Part shown: positions 30,132 to 39,020 of the stretch, piece by piece
How positions within the stretch are numbered: the first letter of the stretch is position 1
How the letters are laid out: the number at the start of each line of letters is the position of its first letter
DNA from: Mycobacterium paraense
Lineage (GTDB): Bacteria > Actinomycetota > Actinomycetes > Mycobacteriales > Mycobacteriaceae
Direction: 5' to 3'
Assembly: GCF_002101815.1 (NCBI RefSeq)
Contig: NZ_LQPM01000006.1
Span: forward strand, 248,001 to 312,000
DNA: 64,000 nucleotides
Notes under the pieces: generated by a model
What the model was told of the DNA's origin: nothing
Seen by the model: only the letters and a program-made list of their open reading frames with translations
Database searches by the model: none
Translations under genes and position numbers: made by a program

Positions 30132-31238
30132 CTACAGCCGGGCCAGGTCGTATTCGCCGAGGCGGTCGATCAGGTTGTGCAGGTGGTCTCCGGAGGTGCC
30201 CAGCGTGTGCTCGATCGCGGTGAGCCGCGCGGCGTAGTGGCTGACCGGATATTCCGCCGTCACACCGATCCCGCCGTGCATCTGGATGGCCTCCTGCGCG
30301 ATGTGCCGTCCGGACCGGCCGATCTGGACCTTGGCGCGCGAGGCGACCACCGGGTCCAGGTTGCCGTCGGCGATCGACATCGCGGCGTACAGGCTCATGC
30401 TGCGCGCCAGTTCCAGCGACACGTACATGTCCGCGGCCCGCTGGGTGAGGGCTTGAAACTTGTTGAGCGTGACGCCGAATTGCTTGCGCGTCTTGAGGTA
30501 GTCGGTGGTCAGGCGCAGCGCCTCCTCCATCGCCCCGACGGCTTCGGCGCACAACGCCGATTGGATGCGCACGATGGCGTCGCGGATGGCCTGCGAGGCG
30601 TCTCCCGCTTCGCCGAGCGGTTCCGCGGCCGCGCCGTCCAGATCGATCTGGGCGCCGCGCTGACCGTCGAACGTGGGGTAGGGGTGGCGCCGCACGGCGT
30701 CCGCGTCGACCAGGAACAGGCCGGTGCCGCCGTCGGGCAGCGCGGCGCTGACCACCAGCGCGTCGGCGCAGTCACCGGCGAGCACCGGGTTCTTGCGCCC
30801 GGTGAGCGCCCACGAATCGCCTTGCCGCACAGCGGCAGTGGTGACCGCGGCGGTCGGGTTGCGGTGCCCGGGTTCCAGATGGGCGAAGGCCAGCAGCCGT
30901 TGCCCGGCGGCGACCTCGTCGAGCTGTTGTTTCTGCGCGTCGCTGCCCAGCTCGGCGATCAGCGCACCCGGCGCGAGCGCACCGTGCAGGATCGGTTCGG
31001 GGGCCAACCGGCGGCCCACCTCCGTGAGCACCACCGCGATCTCGATCTGGCCGGCCTCTTCCGGTTCGAACCCGAGGCCCAGGATCCCGGTGTCGGCGAG
31101 CTGACTCCACACCTCGCGGCTCCAGCCGAGATCGGAGCCGATGACCTTGTTGCGGCTCTCCGGGTCGTAGGTGCGCGACAGCAGGTCGCGGGTCGTGTCG
31201 CGCAGCAGGGCCTGCTCGTCGCTCAACTGAAAGTCCAT
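30132..31238 (-). CDS. Acyl-CoA dehydrogenase, smaller subunit type
   Basis: A 368-residue flavin-dependent acyl-CoA dehydrogenase. The start MDFQLSDEQALLRDTTRDLL is typical; LKTRKQFGVTLNKFQALTQR and MHGGIGVTAEYPVSHYAARL are the C-terminal helical domain. ATG 31238 was chosen on this N-terminus. It lies 7 bp after a second dehydrogenase gene. Such FadE pairs in mycobacteria often form alpha2beta2 enzymes that oxidise sterol side chains or unusual acyl-CoAs. The active partner and substrate cannot be assigned from sequence. The closest M. tuberculosis analogues are FadE pairs such as FadE17/FadE18. Confidence 0.85.
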   Translation of the reverse strand: MDFQLSDEQALLRDTTRDLLSRTYDPESRNKVIGSDLGWSREVWSQLADTGILGLGFEPEEAGQIEIAVVLTEVGRRLAPEPILHGALAPGALIAELGSDAQKQQLDEVAAGQRLLAFAHLEPGHRNPTAAVTTAAVRQGDSWALTGRKNPVLAGDCADALVVSAALPDGGTGLFLVDADAVRRHPYPTFDGQRGAQIDLDGAAAEPLGEAGDASQAIRDAIVRIQSALCAEAVGAMEEALRLTTDYLKTRKQFGVTLNKFQALTQRAADMYVSLELARSMSLYAAMSIADGNLDPVVASRAKVQIGRSGRHIAQEAIQMHGGIGVTAEYPVSHYAARLTAIEHTLGTSGDHLHNLIDRLGEYDLARL

Positions 31239-31245
31239 GACTGCC

Positions 31246-32406
31246 TCACAATCCGAGAATGGTGGACGCGATGATGTTGCGCTGCACCTCGCTGCTGCCG
31301 CCGTAGATCGACGTCTTGCGGTAGTTGAGGTAGTGGGGGGCGCTGTGCTGCGCCCACTCCGGTGACGCGATGTCATCACCGTTGACCGGCAGCGCGTCCG
31401 GGCCGGCCACCTCGACCAGCAGCTCGGTGGCGATCTGCTGCAGTTGGCTGCCGCGCAACTTGAGCACCGACGACGCCGGGTTGGGCTGCCCATCCGCGGA
31501 GTCCGAGACCACCCGCGACTGCGTCAGTTCCAGCGCCAGCACCTCGTTTTCGGCCTCCGCGAGGCGCGCCGCGAACAGGGGGTCGTCGAGCAGGCCGGTT
31601 TCGGTGGCGCGCTTCTTCACCTCGGCCAGGCGCACCTTGGTGCGGCCCACCCCGGCGATGCCGGTGCGCTCGTTGCCCAGCAGGAACTTCGCGTACGTCC
31701 AGCCCTGATTCTCTTGCCCGACAAGCTGATTGGCGGGCACCCGGACGTCGGAGAAGAACAGTTCGTTGATCTCCTGGCCGCCGTCGATCGTCTTGATGGG
31801 TCGCAGCGTGATGCCCGGCGTCTTCATGTCGAAGAGCAGGAAAGAGATGCCGGCCTGCCGCTTGGGCGCCTGAGGGTCGGTGCGCACCAGGCAGAAGATC
31901 CAGTCCGCGTACTGGCCGAGGGTTGTCCAGGTCTTCTGCCCGTTGACGACGTAGCTGTCGCCGTCCCGGACCGCGGTGGTGCGCAGCGACGCCAGGTCCG
32001 AGCCGGCCTCGGGCTCGGAGAATCCCTGGCACCACCAGATGTCGAGGCTCGCCGTCGGCGGCAGGAAGCGTTGTTTGATCTCCTCGGAACCGAATTCGGC
32101 GATCACCGGGCCGACCATCTTGGTGTTGAAGTTCAGCGGCTCGGGCACGCACGCCAGTTGCATTTCGTCGGCCCAGATCTGGTGCTGGGTGGGCGTCCAG
32201 TCCTTCCCGCCCCATTCCACCGGCCAGTTCGGCACCGCCAGCCCGTGCTCGTGCAGGATCTTATGGCTGGTGACGATGTCCTCGCGGCGCACCGACGCCG
32301 CCCCGGCGCGCACCCGCTCGCGGAGCTCCTCGGGGATCTTCGTGGTGTAGAAGGTGCGAAGCTCATCGCGGAACGCGGCTTCCTCCGGTGTCAGCGCCAA
32401 CTGCAT
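31246..32406 (-). CDS. Acyl-CoA dehydrogenase, larger subunit type
   Basis: A 386-residue acyl-CoA dehydrogenase with WWCQGFSEPEAGSDLASLRT and VVNGQKTWTTLGQYADWIFC (flavin and substrate region) and the C-terminal EVQRNIIASTIL. A strong AAAGGAGG precedes ATG 32406. It is the first gene of the three-gene operon with the second dehydrogenase and the PPOX protein. The two dehydrogenases share fold but not close sequence, which is usual for heteromeric FadE pairs. The operon lies beside the pks gene but nothing proves that it acts on phleic acids. Confidence 0.87.
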   Translation of the reverse strand: MQLALTPEEAAFRDELRTFYTTKIPEELRERVRAGAASVRREDIVTSHKILHEHGLAVPNWPVEWGGKDWTPTQHQIWADEMQLACVPEPLNFNTKMVGPVIAEFGSEEIKQRFLPPTASLDIWWCQGFSEPEAGSDLASLRTTAVRDGDSYVVNGQKTWTTLGQYADWIFCLVRTDPQAPKRQAGISFLLFDMKTPGITLRPIKTIDGGQEINELFFSDVRVPANQLVGQENQGWTYAKFLLGNERTGIAGVGRTKVRLAEVKKRATETGLLDDPLFAARLAEAENEVLALELTQSRVVSDSADGQPNPASSVLKLRGSQLQQIATELLVEVAGPDALPVNGDDIASPEWAQHSAPHYLNYRKTSIYGGSSEVQRNIIASTILGL

Positions 32407-32570
32407 GGCAGCCTCCTTTGGTCGAGGTGACCGCCGATCGGGCGCACCCCCGCGTCGCCGACCGGCGGGCGGCGGGGAGCCGGCAGTCTTGACTTGCACG
32501 TTAGGCGCACAGCGCCGTCAGTCGTTAGCCGGGGGCTGCACCCGGGCCCGGCCGCGCCGGCGCCGCCCCC

Positions 32571-32813
32571 TCACCGTCGGCGCCGCCACCACACAATGCC
32601 GATGACCGCGGCGCCGGCAAGTACGCCGATCATCGCCAGCCGCGGTGCGGCGGCCCGGGCTCTGTCGGCGACGTTGAGCTTGCCCGAAATCGCCTCGACG
32701 GTGGCGCCGAGTTGATCGCGAGTCTGCTCGATGTCGGCCTGTAGGTCATGGACGCTGGCGTCAGGACCGAGTGCCGGGGTGCCGGGACCCCGCGGCCGTT
32801 CAACTCCGGTCAT
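32571..32813 (-). CDS. Small DUF3618-type membrane protein
   Basis: An 80-residue protein. An acidic helical part contains DLQADIEQTRDQLGATVEAI, then comes one membrane helix (MIGVLAGAAVIGIVWW) and an RRRR tail. This is the DUF3618 pattern, a family of unknown function often found next to holin-like small membrane proteins. It overlaps the upstream gene by 14 bp, so the two are probably made together. The 164 bp between its stop and the dehydrogenase gene hold nothing I can name. Confidence 0.8.
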   Translation of the reverse strand: MTGVERPRGPGTPALGPDASVHDLQADIEQTRDQLGATVEAISGKLNVADRARAAAPRLAMIGVLAGAAVIGIVWWRRRR

Positions 32814-33210
32814 GGCGGGCGTCTTTCACTTTCTGGACGTCTTGCTTGACGTTGGCGACGGTGAGGGGCGCCGCCGGTGCGACGTGGTCGGCCTGGCGCT
32901 TACTGAGCAGCGCCGCCGCCCCGGCGGCGGCGAACAGCGCCGCGCCGACGATCAGGGCGGCCGCCCACACCGGCAGTGCCAGGGCCACCGCGGCAATGCC
33001 CGACGCGATCAGGCTGGCAAACCCCGCTAGCGCGAGTATTCCGGCCACGCCGAAGAGCCCCGCGCCAACACCTGCGCGTTTCGCCGATTGCTCGAGTTCT
33101 TTTTGTGCCAAGTGCATTTCGTCCCGAACCAGGCGCGACAGTTGTGCCGAAAGCTGACTCATCAGCTCGCCCATCGAGGCGTCGGACGTCGGCTTTGCCT
33201 CCGTGCTCAT
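32800..33210 (-). CDS. Phage-holin-superfamily-like (DUF1469/YqjE) membrane protein
   Basis: A 136-residue protein. An amphipathic start (LMSQLSAQLSRLVRDEMHLA) precedes two membrane helices (about residues 49-72 and 78-101) and a basic tail. This is the YqjE/DUF1469 arrangement; despite the holin name such genes are chromosomal and tied to envelope stress. It overlaps the DUF3618 gene. ATG 33210 is the start. Function unknown. Confidence 0.8.
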   Translation of the reverse strand: MSTEAKPTSDASMGELMSQLSAQLSRLVRDEMHLAQKELEQSAKRAGVGAGLFGVAGILALAGFASLIASGIAAVALALPVWAAALIVGAALFAAAGAAALLSKRQADHVAPAAPLTVANVKQDVQKVKDARHDRS

Positions 33211-33358
33211 AGCGGCTGGCTACCCCCGCATGCGCAGGCCAAACCTGGCGGAGGCCGCCGGGAGACCGCTTTTGCACAGCCCCGGATTGGTCCACATGCC
33301 GGCGGGCGGCGCCGTCGTGCGCGGCCGCGGTGGCGGTCGGCGCGCCTACGGTCGGCGC

Positions 33359-34225
33359 ATGCGAACAGAACTGCCCGCCGAGCGGCTGCAGCGCCGGCTC
33401 GGCGCGGACCCGGACGCCGACCCCCACGCCCACTCCGCGGACGAACCGGGCTCGGACCGCGACGCCGACGAGGACGACCAGAACTCGCTGCTGCCGCGGT
33501 GGCTACCGGACACCGCCGAGAGCCGCGGCTGGATGGCCAGGGTGCGCGCCGACCCCGGCCGCGCGGGCGCGATCGCGTTGGCGATCGTGGCCGCGCTGGC
33601 CGTGCTGGTCACGGTGTTCACCCTGATGCGTGACCGGCCCGCGCCGGTGATGTCGGCCAAGCTGCCGCCGGTGGAGAAGTCCGGGACGGCCGGCCCGCGA
33701 TCCTCGGCGACCCCGGGCGCCGGTCAGCCGGCCGGTGGCGATCGACCGGTGGTGGTGAGCGTGGTCGGCCTGGTGCACGCGCCCGGGCTGGTCACGCTGG
33801 CGCCCGGCGCGCGCATCGCCGACGCGCTGCAGGCCGCCGGCGGCGCGGTGAACGGCGCCGACACCATCGGGTTGAACATGGCCCGCCCGGTCGGCGACGG
33901 CGAGCAGATCGTGGTCGGGCTCGCTCCCGCGCCCGGACAGCCGACGGCGCTGGGCAGTTCGGTGGCCTCCGGCACCTCGCCGGCGCCCGGGCCACGGGGA
34001 CCGGCGTCGGGGACGGTGAAGCCGAAGCCGGGCGAGGCGCTCGACCTCAACACCGCGACCGTCGAGCAGCTGGACGGGCTGCCCGGCGTCGGACCGGTCA
34101 CCGCCGCCGCGATCGTGGCGTGGCGGCAGGCCAACGGCAAGTTCACCAGCGTCGACCAGCTCGCCGACGTCGACGGCATCGGTCCGGCGCGGCTGGAGAA
34201 ACTGCGCCCCCTCGTCCGTGTCTGA
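33359..34225 (+). CDS. comEA: ComEA-like helix-hairpin-helix DNA-binding membrane protein (Rv2415c-like)
   Basis: A 288-residue protein with an acidic N-terminal cytoplasmic part, one membrane helix near residues 80-98, a SLBB-type domain (VVSVVGLVHAPGLVTLAPGA) and a C-terminal double helix-hairpin-helix: LNTATVEQLDGLPGVGPVTA and QLADVDGIGPARLEKLRPLV. In competent bacteria ComEA binds incoming DNA outside the membrane; natural competence is not established for most mycobacteria. ATG 33359 matches the known N-terminus style. It is 5 bp upstream of comEC. Confidence 0.88.
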   Translation: MRTELPAERLQRRLGADPDADPHAHSADEPGSDRDADEDDQNSLLPRWLPDTAESRGWMARVRADPGRAGAIALAIVAALAVLVTVFTLMRDRPAPVMSAKLPPVEKSGTAGPRSSATPGAGQPAGGDRPVVVSVVGLVHAPGLVTLAPGARIADALQAAGGAVNGADTIGLNMARPVGDGEQIVVGLAPAPGQPTALGSSVASGTSPAPGPRGPASGTVKPKPGEALDLNTATVEQLDGLPGVGPVTAAAIVAWRQANGKFTSVDQLADVDGIGPARLEKLRPLVRV

Positions 34226-34230
34226 CGCCG

Positions 34231-35805
34231 GTGCGTCGACCGGGCGAGGAGTCGGCCGGCGCGGACGTCGATGTGCGGCTGGTGGCGCCCGCGCTCACCG
34301 CCTGGGCGGTGACCGCCGCGGGGATCTGGTGGCCGATCGGGCGGGCCCTGGCGGCCTGCTGCGTCGTGCTGGTCGCCGCGGCCGCGCTGGCCCGGCGCGC
34401 GGCCCGCGGATCCGGCCGGCGGCGGCTACCCGCGCTCGCCGCGGGTGTGGTCGCGGCCGGTGTGGTGGGGGCGGGATTCGGGTTGGCGATCGGGCTGCGT
34501 GCCGACGCGGTAGGTCGCCACCCGATCACCGCGGCCTTCGGCACGGCCGCCCCGGTGACGGTCAGCCCCACCGAGACCGCGCTGTCCCTCGGCAGCGGCC
34601 GGGTGATGTTTCGTGCCAACCTGCGTCGGCTGCGCGACGACGCGGCGTCCGGCCGGGTGGTGGTCTTCGCCCGGGCGTCGGACTTCGGCGACCTGATGGT
34701 GGGTCAGCCGGTGCGTTTCACCGCCCGCATCAGCCGGCCGGCCCGCCGTGACCTGACGGTGGCGGTGCTCAACGCGTCGGGCCGCCCGACGCTGGGCACC
34801 GCCGGCGCGGTGCAGCGGGCCGCTCACCACGTGCGCCGCCGGTTCGCCGCCGCGGCCCGCGACACCCTGCCGGCGGACCAGGCCGCGATGCTGCCCGCGC
34901 TGGTCCTCGGCGACACCGCCGCGGTCACCGGGGAGACCAGCCGCGATTTCCGGGCGGCGGGCATGACGCACCTGACCGCGGTGTCGGGCGCCAACGTCAC
35001 GATCGTGTGCGCGGCGGTGCTGTTCTCGGCCCGGTTGATCGGCCCGCGCGCCGCCGTCGTGCTGGCCGCCGTCGCCCTGGTGGCGTTCGTCATCGTGGTG
35101 CAGCCGACGGCAAGCGTCCTGCGTGCCGCGGTGATGGCCGCGATCGCGCTGACCGCGATGCTGTCTTCCCGTCGGCGGCAAGCGATTCCGGCGCTGTCGG
35201 CCACGGTGCTGATCCTGCTGGCGGTCGCTCCGCAGCTGGCCGTCGACGTCGGCTTTGCGCTGTCGGTGCTGGCAACGGCCGCGTTGGTCGTCATCGCCCC
35301 AGCCTGGTCGCGGCGCCTGGCCGGCAGGGGCTGGCCCAAGCCGTTGGCGGACGCGATCGCCGTCGCGTGCGCCGCGCACGTGGTGACCGCCCCGCTGGTC
35401 GCGGGGATCTCGGGCCGGGTCAGCTTGGTGGCCGCGGCGGCCAACCTCGCGGTGGCGCCCGTGATCGCGCCGATCACCGTGCTGGGCAGCGCGGCGGCCG
35501 TCGGCTGCCTGCTCTGGCCCGCCGGCGCGCAGCTGCTGATCCGGTTCAGCGGGCCCGAACTGTGGTGGGTGTTGCACGTGGCCCGGTGGTCGGCCGGGGT
35601 GCCGGCGGCGACGGTGCCCGTGCCGGCCGGTGTGCCCGGCGTGGTGTTGGTCGCCGCGGGCACGACGCTGGCGCTCCTGGCGGCGGCGCTGCTGTGGCGG
35701 AGGCGCCGGTTTCGCCGGGCGCTCGGGCTCGCCGGGTCGGCGCTCGCCGTGTGCTGGCTGGCCTGGTCGGTCTCCGACCTCGTGGCGATCGCGAGCGCGG
35801 CGTAG
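34231..35805 (+). CDS. comEC: ComEC/Rec2-type membrane channel protein without the metallo-beta-lactamase domain (Rv2414c-like)
   Basis: A 524-residue polytopic membrane protein with about ten hydrophobic helices. The competence-domain signature MTHLTAVSGANVTIVCAAVL is present. Full ComEC proteins run to 700-800 residues and end in a metallo-beta-lactamase nuclease-like domain, which is missing here. M. tuberculosis Rv2414c has the same short form, so this is not a fresh truncation. GTG 34231 is the start, 5 bp after comEA. The stop lies inside the first copy of a 54-bp tandem repeat. Confidence 0.87.
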   Translation: MRRPGEESAGADVDVRLVAPALTAWAVTAAGIWWPIGRALAACCVVLVAAAALARRAARGSGRRRLPALAAGVVAAGVVGAGFGLAIGLRADAVGRHPITAAFGTAAPVTVSPTETALSLGSGRVMFRANLRRLRDDAASGRVVVFARASDFGDLMVGQPVRFTARISRPARRDLTVAVLNASGRPTLGTAGAVQRAAHHVRRRFAAAARDTLPADQAAMLPALVLGDTAAVTGETSRDFRAAGMTHLTAVSGANVTIVCAAVLFSARLIGPRAAVVLAAVALVAFVIVVQPTASVLRAAVMAAIALTAMLSSRRRQAIPALSATVLILLAVAPQLAVDVGFALSVLATAALVVIAPAWSRRLAGRGWPKPLADAIAVACAAHVVTAPLVAGISGRVSLVAAAANLAVAPVIAPITVLGSAAAVGCLLWPAGAQLLIRFSGPELWWVLHVARWSAGVPAATVPVPAGVPGVVLVAAGTTLALLAAALLWRRRRFRRALGLAGSALAVCWLAWSVSDLVAIASAA

Positions 35806-35888
35806 CCGGGCGCGGCGGGTCGCCACCATCGACCCGTGGCGATCGCGAGCGCGGCGTAGCCGGGCGCGGCGGGTCGCCACCATCAACC
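35781..35888. repeat. 54-bp tandem direct repeat spanning the comEC stop
   Basis: Copies at 35781-35834 and 35835-35888 are identical except for one base (gacc versus aacc at their ends). Each begins CGTGGCGATCGCGAGCGCGG and includes GTGGCGA and TCGCCAC as inverted ends of a 45-bp core. The first copy supplies the last eight comEC codons and the stop TAG at 35803-35805. The second is intergenic, just upstream of holA. Confidence 0.9.
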
Positions 35889-35918
35889 CTCGTCGCACCT
35901 ACGTGACACCATCGTGGG

Positions 35919-36899
35919 GTGAGCGAGGCTGTGCACCACCTGCACCTGGTGTTGGGGGACGAGGAGCTGCTGGTCGAGCGGGCGGTGGCCGACGTGTTGC
36001 GGTCGGCCCGCAAGCGCGCCGGCTCCTCCGACAACCCGGACGTCCCGGTGAGCCGGATGAGGGCGGGCGACGTGAGCACCTACGAACTCGCCGAACTGCT
36101 GAGCCCGTCGCTGTTCGCCGACGAGCGCATCGTGGTGCTGGAGGCGGCCGGCGAAGCGGGCAAGGAGGCGGCCGCGATGATCGCCGCGGCCGCCGCCGAC
36201 GTCCCCACGGGCACGGTGCTGGTGGTGGTGCACTCCGGCGGCGGGCGGGCCAAGGCGCTGGCCGGCCAGCTGCAGTCGCTGGGCGCCGAGGTCCATCCCT
36301 GCGCGCGGATCACCAAGCTCAGCGAGCGCGTCGACTTCATCCGCAAGGAGTTCCGCGAGCTGCGGGTCAAGGTCGACGAGGAGACCGTGACCGCACTGCT
36401 CGACGCCGTCGGCTCCGACGTGCGCGAACTGGCCGCCGCGTGCTCACAGCTGGTCGCCGACACCGCCGGTGAGGTCGATGCCGCCGCGGTGCGCCGCTAC
36501 CACAGCGGCAAGGCGGAGGTGAAGGGCTTCGATATCGCCGACAAGGCGGTGACCGGCGACGTCGCGGGGGCCACCGAGGCGCTGCGGTGGGCGATGCTGC
36601 GCGGCGAACCGCTGGTGGTGCTGGCCGACGCGCTGGCCGAGGCCGTGCACAGCATCGGCCGGGTGGGTCCGCTATCCGGCGACCCCTATCGCCTCGCCGG
36701 GCAACTGGGCATGCCGCCGTGGCGGGTGCAGAAGGCCCAGAAACAGGCCCGGCGCTGGTCGCGGGACACGGTGGCCACCGCGATGAAGGTCGTGGCGGAG
36801 CTCAACGCCAACGTCAAGGGGGCCGTCGCCGACGCGGACTACGCGCTGGAATCCGCGGTCAGGCGGGTTGCCGAGTTGGTGGCCGACCGGGGCCGCTGA
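35919..36899 (+). CDS. holA: DNA polymerase III delta subunit
   Basis: A 326-residue clamp-loader subunit. The family start [19 protein letters not shown] is present, as are [15 protein letters not shown] and [20 protein letters not shown]. HolA opens the beta clamp within the clamp loader during replication. GTG 35919 is the start. The C-terminal collar region ([16 protein letters not shown]) is complete. It ends 17 bp from the convergent rpsT stop. Confidence 0.92.
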   Translation: MSEAVHHLHLVLGDEELLVERAVADVLRSARKRAGSSDNPDVPVSRMRAGDVSTYELAELLSPSLFADERIVVLEAAGEAGKEAAAMIAAAAADVPTGTVLVVVHSGGGRAKALAGQLQSLGAEVHPCARITKLSERVDFIRKEFRELRVKVDEETVTALLDAVGSDVRELAAACSQLVADTAGEVDAAAVRRYHSGKAEVKGFDIADKAVTGDVAGATEALRWAMLRGEPLVVLADALAEAVHSIGRVGPLSGDPYRLAGQLGMPPWRVQKAQKQARRWSRDTVATAMKVVAELNANVKGAVADADYALESAVRRVAELVADRGR

Positions 36900-36916
36900 C
36901 GGGCCGGGGCGGCGGC

Positions 36917-37177
36917 TCAGATCTTGTTGAGGGCCCGCGCCAGGGCCGACTTCTTGTTGGCCGCCTGGTTCTTGTGGATGACGCCCTTGCTGGCCGCCTT
37001 GTCCAGCTTGCGGTTGGTCGACACCAGCAGCTCGGCGGCCTTCTCCTTGTCGCCGGAGTGGGCGGCCTCGCGGAACGCGCGCACGGCGGTGCGCAGCGAG
37101 GACTTGACCGCCTTGTTACGCAGACGGGCGCGCTCGTTGGTCTTGATGCGCTTTTGCTGCGACTTGATGTTGGCCAC
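36917..37177 (-). CDS. rpsT: 30S ribosomal protein S20
   Basis: An 86-residue basic protein with the S20 pattern: [20 protein letters not shown], then SLRTAVRAF and [20 protein letters not shown]. It binds 16S rRNA in the 30S body. GTG 37177 is the start. It is divergent from the ATP-grasp gene; the 145 bp between them must hold both promoters, and I see no convincing boxes there. Confidence 0.96.
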   Translation of the reverse strand: MANIKSQQKRIKTNERARLRNKAVKSSLRTAVRAFREAAHSGDKEKAAELLVSTNRKLDKAASKGVIHKNQAANKKSALARALNKI

Positions 37178-37322
37178 GCGTCAGTTCCTTCTTCAAGATC
37201 GGTGTTTTGCTCGGGCGCCCCACACCCGATCGCGACTGCCCAGGTTAGCAGTCGGTTACGTTTTCTCCCAAAAGGGGAAACCGTGGCCTGCCAGAACGTC
37301 GATTTGAGGCAGCATCTTCAAA

Positions 37323-39020
37323 GTGAGTCTTCCGAGCCAGCTTGAGGAAACCAGGCGGGGCCCGCGCGGCGCTGCCGGGCGCCCGGACGCGCGGGCCGAG
37401 CGCATCTTCGGCGGCTACGACGAGTCGGACGCCTACGCCGGCGTTTACTCGAAGGCCTTCGACGAGATGTTCGACGCCCAGGGCACCGTGCGCGGCCCCT
37501 ACAAGGGCATCTACGCCGAGCTCGCGCCCTCCGACGCCTCCGAGCTCAAGGCCCGCGCCGAGGCGTTGGGCCGCGCGTTCATCGACCAGGGCATCACGTT
37601 CTCGCTGTCGGGCCAGGAACGGCCGTTCCCGCTGGACCTGGTGCCCCGGGTGATCTCGGCCGCCGAGTGGAGCCGGCTGGAGCGCGGCATCACCCAGCGG
37701 GTCAAGGCCCTCGAGATGTACCTCGACGACATCTACGGCGACCAGGAAATCCTGAACGACGACATCATCCCGCGCCGCCTGATCACGTCCTGCGAGCATT
37801 TCCACCGGCAGGCCTTCGGCATCGTCCCGCCCAACGGCGTCCGCATCCACGTCGCCGGCATCGACCTGATCCGCGACGAAAAGGGCAACTTCCGCGTCCT
37901 CGAGGACAACCTGCGCTCACCGTCGGGCGTGTCCTATGTGATGGAGAACCGGCGCACCATGGCGCGGGTCTTCCCCAACCTGTTCGCCACCCACCGGGTG
38001 CGCGCCGTGGACGACTACGCGTCGCACCTGCTGCGCGCGCTGCGCAACTCCGCGGCCACCAACGAGGCCGATCCGACCGTCGTCGTGCTGACCCCGGGCG
38101 TGGCGAACTCGGCCTACTTCGAGCATTCGCTGCTGGCCCGGCAGATGGGCGTCGAGCTCGTCGAGGGCCGCGACCTGTTCTGCCGCGACAACCAGGTGTA
38201 CATGCGCACCACCGAGGGCGAGCGCCAGGTCGACGTCATCTACCGGCGCATCGACGACGCCTTCCTGGACCCGCTGCAATTCCGCGCCGACTCCGTGCTG
38301 GGCGTGGCCGGCCTGGTCAACGCCGCCCGCGCCGGCAACGTCGTCATCTCCAGCGCGATTGGCAACGGCGTGGGCGACGACAAGCTCGTCTACACCTACG
38401 TGCCGACGATGATCGAGTACTACCTCGGCGAGAAACCGCTGCTGGCCAACGTCGAGACCTACCGGTGCTGGCTGGACGACGAACGCGAAGAGGTGCTGGA
38501 CCGGATCGACGAGCTGGTGCTCAAGCCGGTCGAGGGGTCGGGCGGCTACGGCATCGTGTTCGGCCCGGAGGCCTCCGACAAGGAGCTGGCCGCGGTCGCC
38601 AAGAAGGTCCGCGACGACCCGCGCAGCTGGATCGCGCAGCCGATGATGGAACTGTCCACCGTGCCGACGCAGGTCGGCAGCACGCTGGCGCCCCGCTACG
38701 TCGACCTGCGGCCGTTCGCGGTCAACGACGGCAACGACGTGTGGGTCCTGCCCGGCGGGTTGACCCGGGTCGCGTTGGTCGAGGGCTCGCGGGTGGTCAA
38801 CTCCAGCCAGGGCGGCGGCTCGAAAGACACCTGGGTGCTGGCGCCGCGCGCCGCGCCCGGCGCCCGGGAGCTGGGCGCCGCCGAGGTCGTCCGGTCGCTG
38901 CCGAAGTCCATCCCGGACCCGGTGCTCGACGGCGCGCCGCGGCTGTCCCAGCAGCAGCCGCAGCCGACGGGCATTCCCGACGAGCAACCGCAGCAGCAAC
39001 AACAACAGAGGATGCGCTGA
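37323..39020 (+). CDS. Circularly permuted ATP-grasp type 2 protein (Rv2411c-like)
   Basis: A 565-residue cytosolic protein of the circularly permuted ATP-grasp family (DUF404/DUF407). Conserved parts are FPLDLVPRVISAAEW, RVLEDNLRSPSGVSYVMENR, VLKPVEGSGGYGIVFGPEAS and IAQPMMELSTVPT. ATP-grasp enzymes join a carboxylate to an amine or thiol through an acyl phosphate. The C-terminal 30 residues are rich in Gln and Pro and look like a flexible tail. It is coupled to the alpha-E and transglutaminase-like genes. The product is unknown; peptide or amide synthesis has been proposed for this gene set. Confidence 0.88.
   Translation: MSLPSQLEETRRGPRGAAGRPDARAERIFGGYDESDAYAGVYSKAFDEMFDAQGTVRGPYKGIYAELAPSDASELKARAEALGRAFIDQGITFSLSGQERPFPLDLVPRVISAAEWSRLERGITQRVKALEMYLDDIYGDQEILNDDIIPRRLITSCEHFHRQAFGIVPPNGVRIHVAGIDLIRDEKGNFRVLEDNLRSPSGVSYVMENRRTMARVFPNLFATHRVRAVDDYASHLLRALRNSAATNEADPTVVVLTPGVANSAYFEHSLLARQMGVELVEGRDLFCRDNQVYMRTTEGERQVDVIYRRIDDAFLDPLQFRADSVLGVAGLVNAARAGNVVISSAIGNGVGDDKLVYTYVPTMIEYYLGEKPLLANVETYRCWLDDEREEVLDRIDELVLKPVEGSGGYGIVFGPEASDKELAAVAKKVRDDPRSWIAQPMMELSTVPTQVGSTLAPRYVDLRPFAVNDGNDVWVLPGGLTRVALVEGSRVVNSSQGGGSKDTWVLAPRAAPGARELGAAEVVRSLPKSIPDPVLDGAPRLSQQQPQPTGIPDEQPQQQQQQRMR

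Noticed and set aside
34231..35805. comEC as a truncated pseudogene
   Set aside because: The missing metallo-beta-lactamase part is also missing in the M. tuberculosis homolog, and the remaining frame is intact with its signature motif.
38950..39015. CAG-rich stretch as a repeat element
   Set aside because: It codes for the Gln/Pro-rich tail of the ATP-grasp protein in frame; codon bias explains it.
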